Origin: Saprospiraceae bacterium
GTDB lineage: Bacteria; Bacteroidota; Bacteroidia; Chitinophagales; Saprospiraceae
Direction: 5' to 3'
Assembly: GCA_020528935.1 (NCBI GenBank)
Contig: JAJDFU010000315.1
Coordinates: forward strand, 1 to 5,922
Length of the DNA stretch: 5,922 bases
The notes below the pieces were generated by a model. The model made no database searches, was not told the DNA's origin, and saw only the letters and a list, made by a program, of their open reading frames with translations. The translations under genes were made by a program, and so were the position numbers. Below are positions 1 to 5,904 of the stretch, piece by piece; position 1 is the stretch's first letter, and each line of letters begins with the position of its first letter.

Positions 1-1
1 C

Positions 2-64
2 CTGTCCGTCACCCGGCCGGTTGGCCTGTCCAGTCCCCACGAAGACGCCTAACGTGAGTGGCCT
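2..64 (+). pseudogene. ccoN: Upstream ccoN coding remnant interrupted by in-frame TAA (5' end beyond window)
   Basis: Read in the same frame as the long ccoNO frame, this stretch translates to 16 residues, a TAA stop at 50-52, and then R-E-W-P directly before M65. From memory of CcoN proteins, this part normally reads like ITLPLGYTTSKEYAELEWP. The window aligns to it without gaps: T, P, G, E, A and E-W-P fall in register, and the stop sits where a glutamate codon is expected (GAA to TAA is one change). So coding similarity continues upstream of the stop, and the true gene start with the first haem b histidine lies outside the window. Either the gene carries a real nonsense mutation or this is a base error near the end of an assembled sequence. 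I favour the error, because the rest of the gene is intact. Confidence 0.6.
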
Positions 65-1810
65 ATGGTGTTTGCCACCGCCCTGGTCTGGGTGGCCGTC
101 GGCATCAAGATGTTTGGAACCATTCTCAAGCGGCGCGAGAATCACCGCTACGTGGCCATCTGGTTTTACATCGCCACCTGGGTGACGGTTACGGTGCTCC
201 ACATCTTCAACAATCTGGAAGTGCCGGTCAGCATGTGGAAAAGCTATCCGGTCTTTGCCGGCGTACAGGACGCCCTCATCCAGTGGTGGTACGGCCACAA
301 TGCCGTGGCCTTCTTCCTCACCACCCCGTATCTGGGGCTGATGTACTACTTCCTGCCCAAGGCCGCGAACCGCCCGGTGTACTCCTACAAGCTGTCCATC
401 ATCCACTTCTGGGCCCTGATCTTCATCTACATCTGGGCCGGGCCACACCACCTGCTCTACACCTCCCTGCCCGACTGGGCCCAAAGCCTGGGCACGGTAT
501 TCAGCATTATGCTCATCGCGCCTTCCTGGGGGGGTATGCTCAACGGCCTGCTCACCCTGCGGGGCGCCTGGGACCGCGTGCGGCAGGATCCCATCCTGAA
601 GTTCATGGTCGTGGCCGTTACGGCTTACGGTATGTCCACCTTTGAGGGGCCCATGCTGAGCATCAAGAGCGTGAACGCCATCAGCCACTTCACGGACTGG
701 ACCATCGGCCACGTGCACGTGGGCACCCTGGGCTGGAACGGATTCCTCACCTTCGGCATCCTGTACTGGCTCATTCCGAGGCTGTACCGCACCAACCTCT
801 TCAGCACCCGGCTGGCCAACGTCCACTTCTGGATCGGCACCCTGGGTATCTTGTTCTACGTCATTCCGCTGTACTGGGCCGGCTGGACCCAAAGCCTGAT
901 GTGGAAGCAGTTTACCCCCGAGGGCATCCTGAAGTACGGCAACTTCCTGGAGACGGTCACCCAGATCCTGCCCATGTACATCATGCGCTCCATCGGCGGC
1001 ACGCTCTACCTGGCCGGGGCTATCCTGATGGCCTACAACCTGTTCAAGACGATGGCGCGGGGCAACTTCCTGGCCAAAGAGGAGGCACAGGCTCCGGCCC
1101 GGGTGACCTACACACCGCACAAAGGCGAACACTGGCACCGCTGGATCGAGCGCCGGCCGGTTCAAATGCTGATCGCCGCCACCATCGTGATCCTCATCGG
1201 CGGCATCGTGGAGATCTTCCCCATGGTCATGATCGACAAGCAGGTGCCCAAGATCGAAAGCGTACAGCCCTACACGCCGCTGGAGTTAGCGGGCCGCGAC
1301 ATCTACATCCGCGAGGGCTGCCTGGGCTGCCACTCGCAGATGGTGCGCCCCTTCCGCTCCGAGACGGAGCGCTACGGAGAGTATTCCAAGTCGGGCGAGT
1401 TCATCTACGACCGCCCCTTCCTGTGGGGCTCCAAGCGCACGGGGCCGGACCTGCACCGCCTGGGCGGCAAGTACCCGCACTCCTGGCACTACAACCACAT
1501 GAACATCCCCACCAGCACCTCGCCGGGGTCGGTGATGCCGCCCTATCCCTGGCTGATCAGGGACGAACTGGACCTGAGCACCATGGCGAAGAAAATCGAG
1601 GTGCTGCGCACGCTCGGCACCCCCTACCCGGAAGGCTACGAACAGATTGCCGTTGAGGATGCCCGCAAGCAGGCCTCGCAGATCGCCGAGCAGCTGCGCA
1701 AGGAAGGCATAGAGGATCCCGAGCTCGAAAAGCGCGAGATCGTAGCCCTGATCGCATACCTGCAGCGCCTGGGCACCGATATCAAACCCAAGGCACAGGC
1801 TGAAAAATAA
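65..1810 (+). CDS. ccoNO: Fused cbb3-type cytochrome c oxidase subunits I and II (CcoN-CcoO), N-terminally incomplete
   Basis: This is the catalytic subunit of the cbb3 oxidase, reducing O2 to water at the haem b3-CuB centre in the inner membrane, fused to its monohaem cytochrome c subunit. Numbering from M65, residues 1-330 are CcoN. H78, H128 and H129 are the CuB ligands, Y122 is in the position of the tyrosine cross-linked to the first CuB histidine, and H216 and H218 (in IGHVHVG) are the haem b3 and haem b ligands. Their spacing matches Pseudomonas stutzeri CcoN (H207, Y251, H257, H258, H345, H347). A hydrophilic linker (about 331-360) leads to CcoO: a membrane anchor (about 366-390), the haem c site CLGCH (C419, C422, H423) followed by SQMVRPFR, and the likely axial M491 in VMPPYPW. 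There is no stop between the two parts. M65 lies inside the conserved core after EWP, so it is not the true start; the first haem b histidine is missing from the window. CcoN-CcoO fusions are known in Bacteroidota. Confidence 0.95.
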   Translation: MVFATALVWVAVGIKMFGTILKRRENHRYVAIWFYIATWVTVTVLHIFNNLEVPVSMWKSYPVFAGVQDALIQWWYGHNAVAFFLTTPYLGLMYYFLPKAANRPVYSYKLSIIHFWALIFIYIWAGPHHLLYTSLPDWAQSLGTVFSIMLIAPSWGGMLNGLLTLRGAWDRVRQDPILKFMVVAVTAYGMSTFEGPMLSIKSVNAISHFTDWTIGHVHVGTLGWNGFLTFGILYWLIPRLYRTNLFSTRLANVHFWIGTLGILFYVIPLYWAGWTQSLMWKQFTPEGILKYGNFLETVTQILPMYIMRSIGGTLYLAGAILMAYNLFKTMARGNFLAKEEAQAPARVTYTPHKGEHWHRWIERRPVQMLIAATIVILIGGIVEIFPMVMIDKQVPKIESVQPYTPLELAGRDIYIREGCLGCHSQMVRPFRSETERYGEYSKSGEFIYDRPFLWGSKRTGPDLHRLGGKYPHSWHYNHMNIPTSTSPGSVMPPYPWLIRDELDLSTMAKKIEVLRTLGTPYPEGYEQIAVEDARKQASQIAEQLRKEGIEDPELEKREIVALIAYLQRLGTDIKPKAQAEK

Positions 1811-1817
1811 TTGACCG

Positions 1818-1846
1818 GAAGGAGCCGCCGCGGCGGCGGCTCCTTC
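1818..1846 (+). repeat. Perfect 13-bp inverted repeat (GC-rich hairpin) between ccoNO and the ccoQ-like gene
   Basis: Left arm 1818-1830 (GAAGGAGCCGCCG) is exactly complementary to right arm 1834-1846, with a 3-base loop (CGG). It starts 8 bases after the ccoNO stop. No T run follows the right arm, so a classical intrinsic terminator is unlikely. A transcript hairpin that protects the 3' end of ccoNO mRNA, or separates its expression from that of the downstream genes, is plausible but inferred. The left arm contains AAGGAG, about 45 bases from the next ATG, which is too far to serve as its ribosome binding site. Confidence 0.6.
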
Positions 1847-1868
1847 AAACCTGCAAATACCCAAGAAG

Positions 1869-2069
1869 ATGTACAAATACCTGCTCGAGACCGCCGGCAA
1901 CATACACTGGATGGCCTGGTTCGCCCGGCTCACTTTCGTATGCAGGTTCCTCATGGGCAGCGTGACCATTCTGCGTTCCAAGCCGGAATACATCGAGAGG
2001 ATGGCGAATAGGCCCCTGGAAGAGAATCATCCGCTAACCACAGAAACCTCCGCCAATCATGAAGAGTAA
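1869..2069 (+). CDS. ccoQ: Small membrane protein in the ccoQ position (cbb3 oxidase subunit CcoQ/FixQ-like)
   Basis: This 66-residue protein lies between ccoNO and ccoP, the normal place for ccoQ, whose single-helix product helps stabilise the cbb3 complex. A short amphipathic start (MYKYLLETAGN) is followed by a membrane segment at about residues 12-35. Then comes a C-terminal stretch with YIERMANRPLEEN (41-53), which resembles the short acidic tail ending in a PLEE/PLDD-type motif that I recall from Bacteroidota CcoQ proteins. The membrane segment is unusual in holding R20, C25, R26 and G30, and the tail has R48 where a hydrophobic residue might be expected. The ATG at 1869 is chosen because it follows the hairpin and gives the whole helix; no Shine-Dalgarno motif is seen. 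The last 11 bases overlap the start of ccoP, suggesting coupled translation. The assignment rests mainly on position, size and the tail motif. Confidence 0.7.
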   Translation: MYKYLLETAGNIHWMAWFARLTFVCRFLMGSVTILRSKPEYIERMANRPLEENHPLTTETSANHEE

Positions 2070-3051
2070 AACACCCAAAGGCCTATTGCTGGCCGGCGGC
2101 CTTCTGCTGACCGTTCCCGGCCTGGCGCAGGATGCTGCCGAAGCTGCCGGGGAAGCCGGAGGCGCTGCCTCTTTTTATTCGGACTTTTTCTCTCTGGGGC
2201 TGCTGGCCTTGTCGGCCGTGGTCATCATTGCGGCCCTGGCCGCCATGTTTCAGCTGCTCAATGCCATGATCCGCATTCAGCAGATCAAGATCTACCAGGA
2301 GGCCGGCATGGAGGCCATGCTGGAAAAAGTGCAGAAACCGCGCAAGTCGATCTGGGACCGCCTCTACAAGCGATGGACCAAGGTGGTGCCGGTGGAGAAA
2401 GAAAAAGACATCCTTTTCGACCACGAATACGACGGCATACGCGAACTGGACAACAGCCTGCCGCCCTGGTGGGTGGCCATGTTCTACGTCACTATTGCTT
2501 TTGCGGTAGTGTACATGACCTACTACCACTTTGCAGGCATCGGCATGAGCTCTGCCGAGCAGTACGAAGCCCAGATGGAACAGGCGGAGGAAGAGGTACA
2601 GGCCTATCTGGCCAAGCAGGCCAATCTGGTGGACGAGAATACCGTGACCGCGCTCACCGGCGAGGCGGAACTCGCTGCCGGCGAGGCCATCTTCCAGACC
2701 AACTGCGCTTCCTGCCACGGCCAGCTGGGCGAAGGCGGTATCGGCCCCAATATGACCGATGCGTACTGGGTGCACGGCGGCAGCATCAACGACGTGTTCA
2801 AAACGATCAAATACGGCGTGCCGGAGAAAGGCATGATCTCCTGGAAGACGCAATTGCGGCCTGCGCAAATGCAACAGGTGGCCAGCTACATCCTGACTCT
2901 GCAGGGTACCAACCCGCCCAACGCCAAGGAGCCCGAGGGCGAGCTGTACCAGCCCGAACAGGTGGACAACCAGGAGGGCCCGGAAAGCGACACTACTGCC
3001 GTGAGCGAACCCGATGCCGAAGCTACATCCATCGGCATGCTGCAAGAATAA
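2059..3051 (+). CDS. ccoP: cbb3-type cytochrome c oxidase subunit III, monohaem form (CcoP)
   Basis: This membrane-anchored cytochrome c subunit carries electrons to the cbb3 catalytic centre. In the 330 residues I see a lysine-containing N-terminus and hydrophobic stretch resembling a signal peptide (1-23, likely cleaved after GLA), a transmembrane helix (about 44-68), and a basic cytoplasmic segment (about 71-120). Next is the FixP N-terminal motif YDGIRELDNSLPPWW (124-138) running into a second helix (about 137-158). A glutamate-rich, probably helical linker (165-187) leads to a single periplasmic cytochrome c domain with CASCH (C216, C219, H220) and likely axial M259 in EKGMISW. Proteobacterial CcoP usually has two CXXCH sites; only one is present here, as in the shorter Bacteroidota type. 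The tail (about 288-330) is rich in E, D, P and Q with no recognised domain. The ATG at 2059 overlaps the end of the ccoQ-like gene. Confidence 0.95.
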   Translation: MKSKTPKGLLLAGGLLLTVPGLAQDAAEAAGEAGGAASFYSDFFSLGLLALSAVVIIAALAAMFQLLNAMIRIQQIKIYQEAGMEAMLEKVQKPRKSIWDRLYKRWTKVVPVEKEKDILFDHEYDGIRELDNSLPPWWVAMFYVTIAFAVVYMTYYHFAGIGMSSAEQYEAQMEQAEEEVQAYLAKQANLVDENTVTALTGEAELAAGEAIFQTNCASCHGQLGEGGIGPNMTDAYWVHGGSINDVFKTIKYGVPEKGMISWKTQLRPAQMQQVASYILTLQGTNPPNAKEPEGELYQPEQVDNQEGPESDTTAVSEPDAEATSIGMLQE

Positions 3052-3064
3052 CCCAAGCGAGAAG

Positions 3065-3098
3065 GGCAGGTGCACTTACCGGTGCATCTGCCGCTTTT
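3065..3098 (+). terminator. Hairpin with short T run between ccoP and ccoG (possible partial terminator/attenuator)
   Basis: Arms 3065-3075 (GGCAGGTGCAC) and 3082-3092 (GTGCATCTGCC) form an 11-bp stem with one G-U wobble and a 6-base loop (TTACCG). GCTTTT follows at 3093-3098. The stem could extend a few pairs (GAAG with CTTT) around a bulged G. It starts 14 bases after the ccoP stop and ends 26 bases before the ccoG ATG. The shape fits a weak intrinsic terminator or attenuator that would lower expression of the assembly genes relative to the structural subunits. The T run is short and termination is inferred. Confidence 0.4.
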
Positions 3099-3123
3099 CC
3101 AAACCCGAGCTGTACCTACTACT

Positions 3124-4644
3124 ATGAACCAGACCCCATCGCAACAACCGATAAAAGATACCGAAGAATACCGCGACCACATCTCCACCGTGGACGACCG
3201 GGGCAAGCGGGTATGGATCTACCCGAAGAAGCCCAGCGGGCGGTTCTACCGCTGGCGTACCTACCTCAGCTGGGCGCTGCTGGCCTTCTTATTTGGTGCG
3301 CCCTTCATCAAGGTGAACGGCGAGCCGCTGCTGCTCTTCAACATCCTGGAACGCAAGTTCGTGATCTTCGGGCTGGTCTTTGCCCCGCAGGACTTCCACC
3401 TCTTCGTGCTGGCCATGATCACCTTTATCGTGTTCATCGTCTTGTTCACTGTCGTTTTCGGGCGCTTGTTCTGCGGCTGGGTATGCCCGCAGACGATCTT
3501 CATGGAAATGGTATTCCGCAAGATCGAATACGCCATCGAAGGCGACTGGAAAGCCCAGCAAAAGCTGAATGCCGCTCCCTGGACCACGGAGAAGATCTTC
3601 AAGAAGGTCCTCAAGCAGGGCATTTTCTTCGCCATAGCGGTCCTGGTCGCCAATACCTTTCTATCGTACATCATCGGAGTGGAAGAGGTCATGCGCATTG
3701 CCTCGGAGCCGATCAGCCAGAACCTGGGCGGCTTCATCGCCATGATCCTGTTCTCCTTCGCCTTTTATTTCGTGTTCAGCTACCTGCGCGAGCAGGTTTG
3801 CGTCACCATCTGCCCCTATGGCCGTCTTCAGGGGGTGATGCTGGACCAGAACTCCATCGTAGTGGCTTACGATTTTGTGCGGGGCGAACCGCGCGGCAAA
3901 ATGACCAAGGCCAAGAAAGCGGCCTTTAAGGAAATGGCGGGCAATCCCGTCACGGATATCCAGCAGGAGGTGGCTGCGGCCGGCAGCCAGGCCGGGCTCG
4001 ACAATCCGTCGGTACCGGTGGCCAACAAAGCGTTCGGCGACTGCATCGACTGCCACCTCTGCGTACACGTATGCCCCACCGGCATCGACATCCGCAACGG
4101 CACTCAGCTGGAGTGCGTCAACTGCACGGCCTGCATCGATGCCTGCGACAGCGTGATGGACAAGATCGGGCGGCCGCGCGGCCTCATTCGGTACGACAGC
4201 TACAAGGGAATCGCGGAATCCCAAAAGCGGCTGTTCAACGCCCGCTCCATCGCCTATTCCGCCCTGCTGCTGGTGCTAATCGGCGTAAACATAGCCCTGT
4301 TCAGCACCCGCACCGAAGTGGAGGCTCTCATCCAGCGCACGCCGGGCATGCTGTACCAGAAAGTGGACGACACCTACATCAGCAACCTCTACAACTATCA
4401 GATCATCAACAAGACCAAGGAGGAAATACCCATCGAGTTCCGCCTGGTGAATGTGGAGGGCCGCCTGAAGCCCGTGGGTCAACTGCCCACCACGGTGCCC
4501 AACGACGTGGTTAAGGGCTCCTTCTTCGTGGAGCTGGATAAAACCAGCCTCGAAAGTCAAAAGAACGAGCTGGTCATCGAGGTGTATTCGGGCGATCGCC
4601 TGATCGACCGGGTCAAAACCAGCTTTTTAGGACCAATAAAATAA
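3124..4644 (+). CDS. ccoG: Cytochrome c oxidase accessory protein CcoG (FixG/RdxA family, FeS membrane protein)
   Basis: CcoG is a polyferredoxin-like membrane protein needed for cbb3 oxidase assembly; a homologue has been described as reducing Cu(II) to Cu(I) for delivery to CuB. The 506 residues show a soluble N-terminus with RVWIYPKKPSGRFYRWR (29-45), several membrane helices (about 47-62, 90-112, 165-185, 203-221, 376-394), and the conserved membrane-edge cysteines in CGWVCPQT (C117, C121) and CVTICPYGR (C226, C230). Two 4Fe-4S motifs follow (C307, C310, C313, C317; C331, C334, C337, C341), then a C-terminal immunoglobulin-like FixG_C domain (about 396-506). I chose the ATG at 3124: an in-frame GTG at 3070 would add 18 residues but lies inside the upstream hairpin and adds nothing recognisable. 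Residues about 262-303, between RGEPRGK and GDCIDC, are longer than I recall for the family. ccoH follows after 7 bases. Confidence 0.95.
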   Translation: MNQTPSQQPIKDTEEYRDHISTVDDRGKRVWIYPKKPSGRFYRWRTYLSWALLAFLFGAPFIKVNGEPLLLFNILERKFVIFGLVFAPQDFHLFVLAMITFIVFIVLFTVVFGRLFCGWVCPQTIFMEMVFRKIEYAIEGDWKAQQKLNAAPWTTEKIFKKVLKQGIFFAIAVLVANTFLSYIIGVEEVMRIASEPISQNLGGFIAMILFSFAFYFVFSYLREQVCVTICPYGRLQGVMLDQNSIVVAYDFVRGEPRGKMTKAKKAAFKEMAGNPVTDIQQEVAAAGSQAGLDNPSVPVANKAFGDCIDCHLCVHVCPTGIDIRNGTQLECVNCTACIDACDSVMDKIGRPRGLIRYDSYKGIAESQKRLFNARSIAYSALLLVLIGVNIALFSTRTEVEALIQRTPGMLYQKVDDTYISNLYNYQIINKTKEEIPIEFRLVNVEGRLKPVGQLPTTVPNDVVKGSFFVELDKTSLESQKNELVIEVYSGDRLIDRVKTSFLGPIK

Positions 4645-4651
4645 GTGCCGC

Positions 4652-5089
4652 ATGAAATGGAATTGGGGATACGGGATCGCCCTGGCGTACACGCTCTTTG
4701 TAGCGGGTATGGTAGGCATGGTGATCAAAAGCACGAGTTACGACCACAGCCTGGTGGCGGATGACTACTACGCCAAAGACATCGCCTACCAGCAGCAATA
4801 CGATAAAATGGCCAACACCCTGGCCCTGGATGAAGGCCTGTCCATCCGCCTGGAGCAGGACGGCATGGTGGCCCTCAACTTTCCCGATCAGCTGGGCAAG
4901 GTGCAGGGCCGGATCCACTTCTTCTGCCCTTCCGACAGCAAGCGCGACTTCCAGCTGCCCGTGCACACGGACAGCGAGTTCGTTCAGCGCGTGCCGGCGG
5001 AGCAGCTGAAGAAGGGCCTCTGGCGCATCAAGGTGGACTGGCAAGCCGGGGGCACGGCCTATTACACGGAAGAAACCCTCTTTTTATAA
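4652..5089 (+). CDS. ccoH: cbb3 oxidase assembly protein CcoH (FixH family)
   Basis: FixH/CcoH proteins are small single-span membrane proteins needed for assembly or stability of the cbb3 complex. The 145 residues begin MKWNWGYGIA and have one transmembrane helix (about 6-26). The family's hallmark follows just outside the membrane: D31, then DDYYAKDIAYQQQYDK (37-52). The rest is a compact beta-rich periplasmic domain with FPDQ (77-80), the segment IHFFCPSDSKRDF (88-100) and an ending W-x-x-GGTAYYTEETLFL (130-145) that fits Bacteroidota FixH proteins as I recall them. C92 is the only cysteine. It sits 7 bases after ccoG and 1 base before the next gene, so it is clearly in the same transcription unit. 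No Shine-Dalgarno sequence is visible before the ATG. Confidence 0.9.
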   Translation: MKWNWGYGIALAYTLFVAGMVGMVIKSTSYDHSLVADDYYAKDIAYQQQYDKMANTLALDEGLSIRLEQDGMVALNFPDQLGKVQGRIHFFCPSDSKRDFQLPVHTDSEFVQRVPAEQLKKGLWRIKVDWQAGGTAYYTEETLFL

Positions 5090-5090
5090 C

Positions 5091-5789
5091 ATGGCCATCT
5101 GGACGGCATTCACCCTGGGGATCGTCGGCAGCCTGCACTGCGTGGGCATGTGCGGCCCTATAGCATTGGCCCTGCCCTATCAGGCGGGCAGCCGCTGGGC
5201 CACTGCCGGCAACGTTCTGCTGTACAATACCGGCCGCATTCTGATGTACGCCCTGCTGGGCCTGCTGATCGGCACCATCGGGAAAGGACTCTTCCTGGCG
5301 GGCTGGCAGGCTCAGTTTTCGATTGCTGTGGGCATCGCATTGCTCCTGGCCGTCTTTTTCTCCGTCAATATCGAATACCAGCTGCTGCGCATTCCGTTTA
5401 TGGTGCGCTTCAACCAATGGGTAAAAGTAAGCCTGGGGCAGCTCCTGCGCGGAAGCGGGCCCGGCACCTTGTTCGGCATCGGCTTGCTCAACGGACTGCT
5501 TCCGTGCGGACTGGTGTATATGGCCATAGTGGGCGCCCTTTCCACTGGCAGCACCCTGGCCGGCAGTGCCTATATGGCGGCCTTTGGGCTGGGTACGCTG
5601 CCCATGCTGCTGGGCACCGCCCTGCTGGGGCAGTTTGTCAACATCAAATGGCGCAGCTATGCCCGCAAACTGGCGCCGGTAGCGGTAGCCGTCATGGCGG
5701 TTCTGCTCATCATGCGGGGCGTGAATTTCGACATCCCGCACGGGTTCCGTTTCTGGGAAGCCGGACAGGACGTACCGATGTGCACTTGA
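5091..5789 (+). CDS. Sulfite exporter TauE/SafE family (DsbD_2-like) membrane protein, probable metal-handling role in cbb3 assembly
   Basis: This polytopic membrane protein of 232 residues has about six helices (roughly 3-28, 40-63, 70-92, 122-150, 155-181, 193-210). Two cysteine-bearing motifs are visible: GSLHCVGMCGP (H16, C17, C21) in the first helix and NGLLPCGLVY (C139) at the start of the second half. They suit the DsbD-type transmembrane fold, in which paired cysteines move electrons or bind metal. The C-terminus ends after the last helix with PMCT (C231). Databases usually label such proteins TauE/SafE 'sulfite exporter', but that activity is unproven for this subgroup. The regular place beside ccoG and ccoH in Bacteroidota suggests copper handling or maturation of the oxidase. 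The ATG starts one base after the ccoH stop, so expression is probably coupled. I see no frameshift or truncation. Confidence 0.85.
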   Translation: MAIWTAFTLGIVGSLHCVGMCGPIALALPYQAGSRWATAGNVLLYNTGRILMYALLGLLIGTIGKGLFLAGWQAQFSIAVGIALLLAVFFSVNIEYQLLRIPFMVRFNQWVKVSLGQLLRGSGPGTLFGIGLLNGLLPCGLVYMAIVGALSTGSTLAGSAYMAAFGLGTLPMLLGTALLGQFVNIKWRSYARKLAPVAVAVMAVLLIMRGVNFDIPHGFRFWEAGQDVPMCT

Positions 5790-5809
5790 AAGGCGGGCGG
5801 GCGGGGCTC

Positions 5810-5819
5810 GGCCTAGGCC
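5810..5819. repeat. 10-bp perfect palindrome downstream of the operon
   Basis: GGCCTAGGCC is self-complementary and lies 20 bases after the TauE/SafE-like stop codon. It has no loop and no T run, so it is not by itself a convincing terminator. The region is very GC-rich and short palindromes are expected by chance. Confidence 0.3.
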
Positions 5820-5887
5820 ACTTGTTAGGAACCTGCCCACATCCAGATAAGCCCATGACAACACCCGCCATTTCCGGGTAGGGGGCG

Positions 5888-5904
5888 GGCCCGGCGGGCC
5901 GTTT
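5888..5904 (+). terminator. Weak candidate terminator hairpin at the 3' end of the window
   Basis: GGCCC (5888-5892) pairs with GGGCC (5896-5900) around a GGC loop, followed by GTTT. A competing pairing is possible between CCCGCC (5864-5869) and GGCGGG (5884-5889). This is the only hairpin near the operon end that is followed by any T residues, about 100 bases beyond the last stop codon. The stem is short and the T run is poor, so this is a low-confidence call. Nothing else in 5790-5922 looks like a gene. Confidence 0.2.

Noticed and set aside
1811..2011. Small frame starting TTG at 1811, overlapping the ccoQ-like gene
   Set aside because: It reads through the hairpin in another frame, has no hydrophobic segment or known motif, and competes with the better-supported gene at 1869.
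2083..3075. Long open minus-strand frame (330 codons) opposite ccoP
   Set aside because: It is antisense to a well-supported cytochrome gene, has a histidine/leucine/glycine-rich composition typical of GC-rich shadow frames, and shows no recognisable motif.
3070..3123. Alternative GTG start of ccoG 18 codons upstream
   Set aside because: It lies inside the hairpin stem, the extra residues have no family similarity, and the ATG at 3124 gives a normal CcoG N-terminus.
2373..3929. Plus-strand frame of 518 codons spanning ccoP and ccoG
   Set aside because: It is out of frame with both genes, crosses the intergenic hairpin, and is arginine/proline-rich as expected for a GC-rich shadow frame.
5028..5864. 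Minus-strand open frame of 278 codons opposite the TauE/SafE-like gene
   Set aside because: It overlaps a protein with clear membrane and cysteine motifs. Its own translation is low-complexity, Q/A/H-rich and unrelated to any family I know.
5855..5881. ATG followed by eight codons and a stop in the 3' tail
   Set aside because: It is too short, with no supporting context.
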